Shown here in pieces: positions 24,372-32,002 of a stretch of 32,027 nucleotides of DNA. The first letter of the stretch is position 1. Every line of letters begins with the position of its first letter. Source of the stretch: Candidatus Helarchaeota archaeon. GTDB taxonomy: Archaea > Asgardarchaeota > Lokiarchaeia > Helarchaeales > JABXJV01. The notes under the pieces were generated by a model that did not search any database, was not told the DNA's origin, and saw nothing but the letters and a program-made list of their open reading frames with translations. Made by a program: the position numbers and the translations under genes. The DNA lies in the NCBI GenBank assembly GCA_013375355.1, contig JABXJV010000186.1, forward strand, positions 1-32,027. Reading direction: 5' to 3'.

Positions 24372-25922
24372 TTAAACAATCTTACCTGTTATCCCAATAA
24401 AAATTGGTCCGCGAAGGTCGATTTTCTTATTTTTTGAAGTGATGAAATAGCGAACGTCTTGTGGAATATTTATATTAATATCTGAAGCTAGTTTTGAGAT
24501 ACGATATCTTAATTTAATTTCATTTTTTTCTGAATTAATTAATTCCTCTATTTTCCTCGAAGCATGAGCCGCTAAGGAATCTAAATATCTAATTTTTGTA
24601 GAAACTCCACCCTTAGTATTTTTTTCTGGTAAAATTCCAAGGATTGAACCTTCTCTAACAAATATCTCATTTAAGGAAGCCGGTCCTAACAATTTTGCAC
24701 CTTTATCGAATTCCCAAATAGTAATTTCAATGTTTTTACCTTGAATGTCCCCTTTCCAGGCAATAATTTCTATCGGTGCTGATTTATCTTTATTTTTTAA
24801 TGCCGTTGAAATTATAGCTTTCATTATTTCTTTTCCTTGTTTTGTTCTAGGCTCAATTGCAAAGCTAATTTTTTCAGCGATTTCCTCGTCTGAAAACGCA
24901 GCTTTTTTGTAAAAGTAAGGATAAACTAATTCTCGAATATCTGTTATCCCTGTTTCAATCATGCACAATCTTTCAATTCCTAAACCTAAGTTAAAAACGG
25001 GATATTCTATATTGAATTTAGCCAAACTTACAGGACTATAAAAACCGCCATCCCCAATTTCTAACCATTCATTATTATGTTTAATAAATACTTCAAATTC
25101 CATTTGTGGAGCGTAATACTTTGAAGTAGCTTTTTTTATTTCAAATTTCGCCTCTACAAACCCAAGTTTTTTAAATATTTCAGTAGAAATTCTTTTTCCA
25201 TCTTCCAACGAAATATCTGCAGCCTCAATTACAATTGAAGCAGTATATGAAGAATACAGATGAGTTTTATCTAAATGTTGTTCTCTACGAAATTTTTGTC
25301 CGATATGGAAGAGTTGTATTGGCAGTTCAGAACTCTTTTGTAATGCCTCCAATACAGGAAACCAAAGTGCAGTAGTATGACTACGTAAGGTTAGATTTGA
25401 GGGAACAGGGGTTAGATTTTTAAATTCAGGGAAAACTTCATCTATTATTTTGCTTGCTTGTTCTGGCATAATTTCTAATCTTAAAACCATCTCTTCAATT
25501 AAATCATCTGCTTCAATTTTTCCCTTTTTAAATTCCTTAAAAATATTTTGAAGTATATCGATTTTTTGAAAATTTGAAATTATCTTTTTTATCATTTCTT
25601 TTTTATTTTTTGAAATTCCAATATCTGGACGAATTATACCAGCTAAATAAAATAATCTATCTAAAATCAGTGCGGCTTCTGGGCCATATTCTTTATAAAC
25701 AGTTGAATCTTCTACTATCATAGGCAAAACAGTTTCTTCAAAACCCAACTCAATTAAAATTTTTCTAATTTTTTCAATAGTATCATATAAAATGTGAGGT
25801 TTACCTTTTTTATTTAATTTAAATAATTTTCCTTCTTTTTTGAGTAATTTCTGGGTTTCAATCCATGCCTTTTCATAATCTTCATTACTTAAATCTTTAA
25901 TATCTTTAATTTTAAATTTCAA
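24372..25922 (-). CDS. sepS: O-phosphoseryl-tRNA(Cys) synthetase (SepRS)
   Basis: Charges tRNA-Cys with phosphoserine, which SepCysS then converts to cysteine. 516 residues, close to the family length (about 530-540). It matches throughout: KPHILYDTIEKIRKILIELGFEE (20-63 region), YKEYGPEAALILDRLFYLAG and RPDIGIS, LTLRSHTTALWF (178-188), class II motif 2 FRREQHLDKTHL (211-222), SSYTAS (224-229; methanogen enzymes read SYHSAS in the phosphoserine pocket), FYSPVSLAKFNIEYPV, motif 3 GLGIERL (313-319), LGPASLNEI and IDLRGPIFI at the end. ATG at 25922 with GAGTGA upstream. A 151-residue unknown gene precedes it by 53 bp. SepCysS is not in the window. Confidence 0.93.
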   Translation of the reverse strand: MKFKIKDIKDLSNEDYEKAWIETQKLLKKEGKLFKLNKKGKPHILYDTIEKIRKILIELGFEETVLPMIVEDSTVYKEYGPEAALILDRLFYLAGIIRPDIGISKNKKEMIKKIISNFQKIDILQNIFKEFKKGKIEADDLIEEMVLRLEIMPEQASKIIDEVFPEFKNLTPVPSNLTLRSHTTALWFPVLEALQKSSELPIQLFHIGQKFRREQHLDKTHLYSSYTASIVIEAADISLEDGKRISTEIFKKLGFVEAKFEIKKATSKYYAPQMEFEVFIKHNNEWLEIGDGGFYSPVSLAKFNIEYPVFNLGLGIERLCMIETGITDIRELVYPYFYKKAAFSDEEIAEKISFAIEPRTKQGKEIMKAIISTALKNKDKSAPIEIIAWKGDIQGKNIEITIWEFDKGAKLLGPASLNEIFVREGSILGILPEKNTKGGVSTKIRYLDSLAAHASRKIEELINSEKNEIKLRYRISKLASDININIPQDVRYFITSKNKKIDLRGPIFIGITGKIV

Positions 25923-25975
25923 TAATATTCACTCAATCGTGGACACTAAAAATAGATGTTAAAATACCTTTATAA

Positions 25976-26431
25976 TTAAGTTTTAACTATATCATTTTGT
26001 CTCAATCTTTCTATGAAATTCCTTCTATATTCATCCACAAGTTCAACTCCCCACGCCGCTGGAAATTGAATTATAATCAATTTCATAGAATCATTAGTAG
26101 TTATTGATAAATTTGAGATATCAGATCCTGTTGGAAGTTCTGTAGCAAGATCATCTTTAATTATTTTAGCAACACTTAAAATTGTAGTGAATTCAGCTTC
26201 GCAAACACCGAAATCCACTAATATCCTTATATATTTAAATTTTTCAGCCTCTTCATTTATAATTTCATCAATTTTTTCTTTTACTAGACTACCTGAATAA
26301 TTTAAAACGGATTTTGTTAAGTCCAAACCGTATTTTTTTGACGCTTCCAATAGAGTTTTGTCAATATCCATATTAATTTTTTTCCCAAGTAAGATTATCC
26401 TATCTGCAATTTTTATATTTTCAAGACTCAT
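25976..26431 (-). CDS. Unknown 151-residue protein upstream of SepRS
   Basis: Soluble alpha/beta protein. First ~60 residues helical and charged (DKTLLEASKKYGLDLTK, KEKIDEIINEEAEKF), then a beta-containing part (YIRILVDFGVCEAEFTTILSVAKIIKDDL, KLIIIQFPAAWGVELVDEYRRNFI). No family is recognised. It lies 53 bp upstream of SepRS on the same strand. Methanogens have an accessory protein, SepCysE, that bridges SepRS and SepCysS, but I see no sequence match I could defend, so the link is by position only. ATG at 26431 with AGGA within the preceding bases. Confidence 0.65.
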   Translation of the reverse strand: MSLENIKIADRIILLGKKINMDIDKTLLEASKKYGLDLTKSVLNYSGSLVKEKIDEIINEEAEKFKYIRILVDFGVCEAEFTTILSVAKIIKDDLATELPTGSDISNLSITTNDSMKLIIIQFPAAWGVELVDEYRRNFIERLRQNDIVKT

Positions 26432-26542
26432 CCTACTAACTTCCTATTTAATTGGTAGTTTATACTTTTTTTAAGTAGATTTTTCATACTAAAAATGTTT
26501 TGATCTATTATAAACTAAGTGTAAAAAAAATGATGAGTAAAA

Positions 26543-27097
26543 ATGAATAATAAACAGAAAAATTCGGATGAAGATGTAACCCCTATTTATGCTTATGCTT
26601 ATTTTAATGTCGCTAGAAATGGCGAAATCCACCAACTATTACAATACGATTATTATGACCCAGATGAATTCTATGCAAATCTTTGTCATGAAGAAAATCA
26701 AAAAGATTTTAATGATGAAATTGAAAAATTGTGGAATAATATGGAAAATTTTCTCGGAGAAGAAAAAAATTATATCAATAATAAAAAGGTAGTGCCAAAG
26801 GTGGTCCACGTTGATATTGGTCATCGAGGTTCCCAGAATTTACCTTATATTACTTGGTTAATTGATTTTAAAGGAGAATTTAAAACTGACAGAAATAGCA
26901 AAAATATTTATAGAACCTGGACTCCTAAAGAAAAACTTGAATATGACTGCCACTGTATATGGCATTTCCCAGAAGGAACAAAAATAAAAATTAAAACCAG
27001 CATGAGTTTTGAAATAATAAATAATTTAATTATTTTGTGGGCTAGAAAATCAGATTTTATAGGCGGAGACGAAGAATTTACTTTTATTCTTATTTAA
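26543..27097 (+). CDS. Orphan 184-residue protein, beta-rich
   Basis: No family recognised. After a short charged N-terminus it shows alternating aromatic/polar strands (PIYAYAYFNVARNGEIHQLLQYDYYD), an acidic helix (EENQKDFNDEIEKLWNNMENFLGE), then strands with a DIGHRGSQNLPYITWLIDFKGEF segment and conserved-looking DCHCIWHFPEGTKIKI. No membrane helix. The ATG at 26543 lacks a strong ribosome binding site. It diverges from the unknown gene at 26431 across 111 bp. Confidence 0.6.
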   Translation: MNNKQKNSDEDVTPIYAYAYFNVARNGEIHQLLQYDYYDPDEFYANLCHEENQKDFNDEIEKLWNNMENFLGEEKNYINNKKVVPKVVHVDIGHRGSQNLPYITWLIDFKGEFKTDRNSKNIYRTWTPKEKLEYDCHCIWHFPEGTKIKIKTSMSFEIINNLIILWARKSDFIGGDEEFTFILI

Positions 27098-27163
27098 ATC
27101 TCATCTTTTTTAACATAAATAAGATTATTTATTTTTACAAAATTTTGAAATTTAACAGAAAGT

Positions 27164-27173
27164 TTTAAATATT
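27164..27173 (+). promoter_or_regulatory. TATA box upstream of the small peptide and oxidoreductase operon
   Basis: tttaaatatt preceded by BRE-like cagaaag (27156-27162). Transcription would start near 27195-27200, upstream of the 32-residue ORF at 27238. Confidence 0.5.
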
Positions 27174-27237
27174 TTTATTAAAACTATGTTATAATTACTT
27201 TTAAGTTGATGAATGACAGATAGGAGAATATTCCAAG

Positions 27238-27336
27238 TTGAATGACGATAATTTGATTGTAGAAATAAAAAATTCATTTTCAAACATAAATCTAGTTCTC
27301 CTTCTCGTCGTCCTTATTATTATCGTTTTAATATAA
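27238..27336 (+). CDS. 32-residue single-helix membrane peptide
   Basis: A TTG start preceded by GGAG (27223-27226) opens a frame reading LNDDNLIVEIKNSFSNIN followed by 14 uninterrupted hydrophobic residues (LVLLLVVLIIIVLI) and TAA. An acidic/polar N-terminus plus one membrane helix to the very end resembles a tail-anchored micropeptide. It lies between a TATA box and a 13-bp hairpin, about 80 bp ahead of the oxidoreductase gamma gene. The function is unknown; it could be an independent gene or a leader. Confidence 0.45.
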   Translation: MNDDNLIVEIKNSFSNINLVLLLVVLIIIVLI

Positions 27337-27338
27337 GT

Positions 27339-27367
27339 GCCTTTAAGTTATAAAATAACTTAAAGGC
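27339..27367 (+). terminator. Perfect 13-bp hairpin between the micropeptide and the oxidoreductase operon
   Basis: GCCTTTAAGTTAT (27339-27351), loop AAA, ATAACTTAAAGGC (27355-27367): every base pairs. It begins two bases after the micropeptide stop. The downstream stretch has T-rich runs (27372-27398). It may terminate or attenuate the short transcript or be a symmetric protein-binding site in front of the operon. Confidence 0.5.
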
Positions 27368-27415
27368 GTGAGATTTTTATAAAAATTTTATATTTTTGTA
27401 TAGAAGTTGAACGTA

Positions 27416-28006
27416 ATGGAAAAAAAGAAAATCTACGAAATAAGAATGCATGGTCGCGGAGGCCAAGGCACTGTGACTGCTGCAAACTTATTTATACAGG
27501 CTGCTTATAAGCATGGTTATGCAGGAGTTCAGTCTATACCATTAATAGGAGCAGAACGTAGAGGCTCTCCTATTAGAGTGTTCGCCCGAATCGCAGAAGT
27601 ACCAATACGCATTCACAGCCAAATATATAACCCAGATATCGTTGTAGTGCTAGATCCCAGTTTATTCATAAAATATAGTCAGGTGGTATTAGATGGTCTT
27701 AAAGATGATGGAACACTAATTCTAAATTCTACAAAATCTCCACAAGATATCCAAAAAACTTTAAAAAATAATGAATTAAAAGTTTGTACCGTAGACGCCA
27801 CAGGAATTTCTATTGAACTGAATTTAGAAATTGCAGGACAAAGTGTTGTAAATTCACCTATGTTAGGAGCTCTAGCTAAGGCTACTGGTCTTGTTAAATT
27901 AGAACCTTTGGTAGAAACTTTGGGAGCCAAATGGAAAGGAGAATGGGGCGGATTAAATGTTAAAGCAGTCAAACTTGCTTATGATAGATTAAAATGTTCA
28001 AAATAA
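27416..28006 (+). CDS. porG: 2-oxoacid:ferredoxin oxidoreductase, gamma subunit
   Basis: 196 residues. Carries the gamma-domain signature MHGRGGQGTVTAANLF, SIPLIGAERRGSPIRVFARI, VVVLDPSLF and VNSPMLGALAKATGLV. With the delta, alpha and beta subunits it forms the cytoplasmic enzyme converting pyruvate (or another 2-oxoacid) and CoA to acyl-CoA, CO2 and reduced ferredoxin. The frame also permits TTG at 27407; ATG at 27416 is chosen as the standard start. First gene of a tight four-gene operon in the archaeal gamma-delta-alpha-beta order. Confidence 0.92.
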   Translation: MEKKKIYEIRMHGRGGQGTVTAANLFIQAAYKHGYAGVQSIPLIGAERRGSPIRVFARIAEVPIRIHSQIYNPDIVVVLDPSLFIKYSQVVLDGLKDDGTLILNSTKSPQDIQKTLKNNELKVCTVDATGISIELNLEIAGQSVVNSPMLGALAKATGLVKLEPLVETLGAKWKGEWGGLNVKAVKLAYDRLKCSK

Positions 28007-28025
28007 AGCAAGAGAGTATGATAAT

Positions 28026-28364
28026 ATGACAAATGAAGTAAAGAAGAGAAAACCGTTTAAAGCTTGGCGGAAAGTTCCAGATGAAGTCAAAGTTAAAGAT
28101 CTTCCACCTGTTCCAATTGCAGTCCCTAGTGAAGGCAGTCTTGGTGTGACAGGTGATTGGAGAACTTTTCGTCCAGTAATCGATAAATCAAATTGTAATA
28201 AATGCTATTTATGCTGGGCTTATTGTCCAGAAGGCTGTATTGATATTACCGATGATGAATTTACAGAAATTGATTATGATTACTGTAAAGGATGTGGAAT
28301 TTGTGCTTATGAATGCCCAAAAAAGGCAATAGAGCTAGTTCGTGAAAAAAAAGTGGAGGATTAA
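28026..28364 (+). CDS. porD: 2-oxoacid:ferredoxin oxidoreductase, delta subunit (2x[4Fe-4S])
   Basis: 112 residues, usual size for the ferredoxin-like subunit. Two clusters are visible: CNKCYLCWAYCPEGC and CKGCGICAYECPKKAI. The preceding segment (GDWRTFRPVIDKSNC) is typical. It relays electrons from the beta subunit to external ferredoxin. Starts 19 bp after gamma; alpha begins three bases after its stop. Confidence 0.94.
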   Translation: MTNEVKKRKPFKAWRKVPDEVKVKDLPPVPIAVPSEGSLGVTGDWRTFRPVIDKSNCNKCYLCWAYCPEGCIDITDDEFTEIDYDYCKGCGICAYECPKKAIELVREKKVED

Positions 28365-28367
28365 AAT

Positions 28368-29609
28368 ATGACTAAAGTAAAATCCGATTTAAAACAAGAA
28401 ATAAGAATAATTTCTGGTAATGCAACTGTCGCTTGGGCAGCTAGATATGCCAGAGTCCAAGTTATATCGGCATATCCAATCACACCACAGACTGTTATTG
28501 TTGAAAAACTTTCCGATTTTGTAGATGCTGGAGAAATGGATGCGGAATATGTTCGTGTCGAGAGTGAACATAGTGTAATGGGATTTTTAGTGGGAGCTAG
28601 TTATGCTGGAGCAAGGACCTTTACTGCTACAGCAGGTCAAGGATTGCTATATATGACGGAGATGTTGCATTGGGCGAGTGCTGCAAGGTTACCGATAGTT
28701 ACCGCTATTTCAGACCGCGGTATAGCCCCTCCATGGAATATTTGGGGAGATCATCAAGATGTTATTGCAGAAAGAGATAGTGGATGGCTTATTCTTTTTG
28801 CATCAAACCATCAAGAAATCTTTGACACAATAATTCAAGCTTACAAGATTGCAGAGGATTCTAGAGTATTTTTACCTATAATGGTCTGTTTAGAGGGTTT
28901 TATGTTAAGCCACATGAATACGTTAGTAGATATGCCAGACCAAAAAGAAATAGATGATTTTCTTCCTGAAATTCCGAAAAATGGTTGGCCCCACATCTTT
29001 TTAGACCCGGAAAGACCAATTTCTCATGGTAATTTACAGAATCCTGGTGGTGCCGTTGCCACACCCGGTTCTATGTATTTTGAATTTCGTTCATTAATTG
29101 ATGAAGCTATGATAAATTCAAAAACTGTTATTAAAGAAGTTGCCGAAGATTTTAAGAAAAAATTTGGGCGTTATCATGGAGCTTTGATAGAGGAATATAA
29201 ATGTGATGATGCCGAAGTTGCCCTGGTTTGTATGGGAAATTTAGCAGATCAAGCTAAATACTCAGTAGAAAAGATGAGAGATGAAGGCTATAAAGTTGGA
29301 ACGGTCAAATTGAGATCTTATAAACCTTTTCCAATTGAAGATTTTCAAAATTTAGCTAAAAAAATTAAAGTATTTGCTATCCTGGAACGTAATATGGGAT
29401 TCAGTCTCTATGGCGGCTGCGCCTCTGTAGACTTAAAATCAGCACTCTATTATTTGAAAGAAAGACCCTTAGTTATGCCTGTTATTGGTGGTGTTGGTGG
29501 CAGAGATGTTTCTGTTGATGACCAATGTTGGATTATTAAACAGGCGTTTAAAAATTTAGAAAAAGGAGAATTAGAGAATAAGGTTGAATATGTAGGTTTT
29601 CATAAATAA
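28368..29609 (+). CDS. porA: 2-oxoacid:ferredoxin oxidoreductase, alpha subunit
   Basis: 413 residues, close to PorA length. Motifs: SGNATVAWAARYARVQVISAYPITPQT, VRVESEHSVMGFLVGASYAGARTFTATAGQGLLYMTE, and the substrate-side segment PWNIWGDHQDVIAERDSGW, which corresponds to the NIWNDWQD region of pyruvate enzymes. The reading DRGIAPPWNIW instead of NRALSAPINIW leaves the exact 2-oxoacid open, though pyruvate is likeliest. GGAGG precedes the ATG at 28368. Forms the TPP-containing core with beta. Confidence 0.92.
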   Translation: MTKVKSDLKQEIRIISGNATVAWAARYARVQVISAYPITPQTVIVEKLSDFVDAGEMDAEYVRVESEHSVMGFLVGASYAGARTFTATAGQGLLYMTEMLHWASAARLPIVTAISDRGIAPPWNIWGDHQDVIAERDSGWLILFASNHQEIFDTIIQAYKIAEDSRVFLPIMVCLEGFMLSHMNTLVDMPDQKEIDDFLPEIPKNGWPHIFLDPERPISHGNLQNPGGAVATPGSMYFEFRSLIDEAMINSKTVIKEVAEDFKKKFGRYHGALIEEYKCDDAEVALVCMGNLADQAKYSVEKMRDEGYKVGTVKLRSYKPFPIEDFQNLAKKIKVFAILERNMGFSLYGGCASVDLKSALYYLKERPLVMPVIGGVGGRDVSVDDQCWIIKQAFKNLEKGELENKVEYVGFHK

Positions 29610-29622
29610 AAGGTGAAGAATT

Positions 29623-30525
29623 ATGGTATCTATTAAAGAATTAGCTAAAACCGAAAAACGTGAATATTTTTTAAGAGGAAATTCTTGTTGTGCAGGTTGT
29701 GGACTTGAACTTGGTTTAAGATGGACTCTAAAAGCTTTAGGAGATAAAACAATTATTGTTGCTCCTGCTTCATGTACAAATGTGGTAATTGGTCTATATC
29801 CTAAAACTGCACCTACTGTTCCGTTTATTAATATGGCCTTTGCTGCAGGTGCTGCAGCTACAGCGGGGATTCGTACTGCATTAAAGGCTCGGGGAATAAA
29901 TGATGTCACAACATTATGCTGGGCTGGCGATGGAGGAACTTACGATATTGGTATACAAGCTCTAAGTGGTGCAGCTGAACGGGGAGATGATATTTTGTAC
30001 ATTTGTTATGATAATGAAGCATATATGAACACTGGTACACAAAGAAGCGGTGGAACGCCTTATGGTGCTTGGACTACAACAACACCTTTTGGAAAAAAGC
30101 AACATAAGAAAAATCTTCCTCAAATTATGGTGGCTCATGATCTTCCTTATGTGGCTACCGCATCTACGGGATATCCACTTGATCTATATAACAAGGTAAA
30201 GAAAGCAAAAGATATAAGAGGCTGTAAATATATCCATATATTTGCTCCTTGTGCCCCAGGTTGGAGGTTCGCTTCTGAAATTACAATTGAAATAGGTAAA
30301 TTAGCAGTAGAAACTGGATTTTGGATTTTATATGAAGTTGAAGATGGTGTTACAAAGTTGAATGGTCCTAGCAAATCACGTCAAGATAAATCTAAGAGAA
30401 AACCTATCGAAGAATATATAAAACCTCAGGGAAGATTTGCAAAGATGACAAAAGAAGATGTCAAATTTTTACAAGATTGGGTTGACAGACAATGGGAGAT
30501 AATGGCTAATAGATTGATATGCTAA
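29623..30525 (+). CDS. porB: 2-oxoacid:ferredoxin oxidoreductase, beta subunit
   Basis: 300 residues. Binds thiamine diphosphate (WAGDGGTYDIG through YDNEAYMNTG, the GDG...N pattern) and a proximal [4Fe-4S] cluster (Cys in NSCCAGCG plus Cys in FAPCAPGW). TQRSGGTPYGAWTTTTPFG is conserved in pyruvate enzymes. AGGTGA sits at good spacing before the ATG at 29623. It converges on the PC4-like gene with an 11-bp gap. The complete four-gene set implies a functional enzyme. Confidence 0.94.
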   Translation: MVSIKELAKTEKREYFLRGNSCCAGCGLELGLRWTLKALGDKTIIVAPASCTNVVIGLYPKTAPTVPFINMAFAAGAAATAGIRTALKARGINDVTTLCWAGDGGTYDIGIQALSGAAERGDDILYICYDNEAYMNTGTQRSGGTPYGAWTTTTPFGKKQHKKNLPQIMVAHDLPYVATASTGYPLDLYNKVKKAKDIRGCKYIHIFAPCAPGWRFASEITIEIGKLAVETGFWILYEVEDGVTKLNGPSKSRQDKSKRKPIEEYIKPQGRFAKMTKEDVKFLQDWVDRQWEIMANRLIC

Positions 30526-30536
30526 TAGCTAAATAA

Positions 30537-31625
30537 TCACCAATATTTTAATTTTTCTTCCTCTTTTATATCATTTTTTATTTCTTCTTTAATATCGGAA
30601 GCTTCTTTTTCTTTCGAAGAATCGCTTATTTCTTCTGGAGTATCTTTTGTTTCTTTTCTTTTTACAATCATCTGTTCAACAAAATCTTTTGCAGGACCTG
30701 AAGGCATAAGTTCTGCTACCTCTTGCATTGCTTTAGTAATTTTTACTTCTTTTGTTAGTTCTGAATCAGATGATTCATCTTCAGTTACTATAAGAGATTT
30801 TTCTAATTCTATTGCTTGACTATCTAACTCTTCAAAAATTTCTTTAACTTCGGGTGGCATTTCAGGAAATAGATCCTCTTTTTCTGTACTAATTTTACTA
30901 ACTTCTGGAATTAGAACTGGAGACGGAATTGTAGGTTCAGGTACAGGTTTTTTAGATTTAACTTCGGAAGGTGGTTCGATATGTTCTAACACTATTGCAG
31001 GAGGTGAAGGTGGTTTCTCAAGTTCAGTTGGTTTAGGTTTAGCCTCTATTTGAGGTTCTGTTTCTTCTACGACAACGGCTGGAGGCGAAGGTGGTTTTTC
31101 AAGTTCAATAGGTTCAGCTATTACTTCAGAAGGTGGTTTTTCAAGTTCAATAGGTTCAGCTATTACTTCAGAAGGTGGTTCTATTTCCTCTATATCAACA
31201 GGAGAAGGTAGAACTGTCTCTTCAGTTTTAGATGTCATATCCTTATGAATGAGAGTTACGGTTGAGGTGGGTTCCTCAAAAGCAGAACCAATTACTTTAG
31301 CTTCGGGTATGACCTCGGAAGGTTCTTGAATAATCACTTCAGTAGGAGTTTGTGTTTCCAATTCATTTGATATTATATCTTTTTCTTCTTCGATTACTGA
31401 GATTTGAGGTGATTTTATTTCTTCATCTATAGTGTTAAAGAAAGATAATAGATTGTTCCATTCCCCAATACTTAGTTTTATAGAATTCTTACTATTTTTA
31501 TCTTCTATGCCGAAAATAATTGAAGATACATTCTCGTCTTCTTTTATTAGTCTAATAAATATAGCTTTATCCCCACGTTCCTTTCTAATAATTTGCTCAA
31601 TTCTTTTAATTTCTTTCCAAGACAT
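30537..31625 (-). CDS. PC4-like N-terminal domain with a long proline/glutamate repeat tail
   Basis: About 362 residues. The first ~75 residues (GDKAIFIRLIKEDENVSSIIFGIED, SIKLSIGEWNNLLSFFNTIDEEI) resemble the PC4 single-stranded-DNA-binding fold, whose end reads IxLxxxQWxxLxxxxxxID; this is a pattern-level call. Residues about 75-260 are low-complexity and acidic with PPSEVIAEPIELEK-type repeats. The final ~100 hold two helical acidic/basic segments (EVKEIFEELDSQAIELEKSL, ITKAMQEVAELMPSGPAKDFVEQMI). The frame opens with GTG at 31634, but ATG at 31625 with GTGAT just upstream is preferred. A transcription-linked or ssDNA-binding adaptor role is inference. Confidence 0.65.
   Translation of the reverse strand: MSWKEIKRIEQIIRKERGDKAIFIRLIKEDENVSSIIFGIEDKNSKNSIKLSIGEWNNLLSFFNTIDEEIKSPQISVIEEEKDIISNELETQTPTEVIIQEPSEVIPEAKVIGSAFEEPTSTVTLIHKDMTSKTEETVLPSPVDIEEIEPPSEVIAEPIELEKPPSEVIAEPIELEKPPSPPAVVVEETEPQIEAKPKPTELEKPPSPPAIVLEHIEPPSEVKSKKPVPEPTIPSPVLIPEVSKISTEKEDLFPEMPPEVKEIFEELDSQAIELEKSLIVTEDESSDSELTKEVKITKAMQEVAELMPSGPAKDFVEQMIVKRKETKDTPEEISDSSKEKEASDIKEEIKNDIKEEEKLKYW
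31087..31170 (-). repeat. Exact tandem duplication of a 42-bp unit
   Basis: 31087-31128 and 31129-31170 are identical 42-mers (14 codons, PPSEVIAEPIELEK register), and a partial third copy begins at 31171. Imperfect relatives lie near 31008. The exact identity points to recent slippage inside the proline-rich tail. Confidence 0.85.
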
Positions 31626-31823
31626 AGTAATCACTAAAATAGATTAATATTGAACTTATTAATCCCTAACAAAATTTCATTAATTGTTTAATATTTTAAA
31701 TCACTAATAAAGTATAAGATTTTGCTGTAAACCATTTGAAAAAAAATATAAAAAACAAATAACAAATCCTTCGGATTAATTTCCAATAATAATCTTTTTT
31801 TAGTACGATATTTAAATTTAGGG
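31626..31823. other. Gene-free AT-rich spacer with TATA-like sites
   Basis: No ORF of note. It must contain the promoter of the minus-strand PC4-like gene (TATA-like tattaatcta around 31640-31650 on the opposite strand) and that of the plus-strand element downstream (tatttaaattta at 31809-31820). Confidence 0.4.
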
Positions 31824-31983
31824 AGGATGAACGGCATTAATCATGTAATCTTTTTAGCAAGGATTTACTGCTGTAGTCCTATGCTGTATAAAAAACTATG
31901 ATTATTGGGCACTCGAATCATCCGATTGAGGTTAAATCCTCGTAATATAAATTGATTTAATGCCTGATAACGCCGTTCATCCT
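31824..31983 (+). ncRNA. Structured element closed by a 12-bp stem; possible RNA or leader
   Basis: AGGATGAACGGC (31824-31835) pairs perfectly with GCCGTTCATCCT (31972-31983). The stem can continue as ATTAATCA (31836-31843) with TGATTTAAT (31953-31961) past a 10-nt asymmetric bulge. Inside lie AGCA-AGGA/TCCT-TGCT (31856-31885), ATGATT/AATCAT (31898-31921) and GAGG/CCTC (31928-31941) hairpins. It ends 19 bases before the ATG of the next gene. It is not a recognisable tRNA, 5S, SRP or RNase P RNA. It could be a non-coding RNA, a riboswitch-like leader or a DNA inverted repeat. Confidence 0.45.
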
Positions 31984-32002
31984 TATTAAAAGGTGAATAA
32001 TA

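Noticed and set aside
25976..26431. Annotation as SepCysE
   Set aside because: Only the location next to SepRS supports it; length and residues gave no defensible match.
27416..30525. Firm assignment of the oxidoreductase to pyruvate
   Set aside because: Subunit order and PorB motifs fit, but the alpha segment differs from the pyruvate consensus, so another 2-oxoacid is possible.
31824..31983. Intron-containing or permuted tRNA at the right end
   Set aside because: The GGAUGAA/UUCAUCC ends could be an acceptor stem, but no D arm, anticodon arm or T loop consensus could be found on either strand, and position 8 would not be U.
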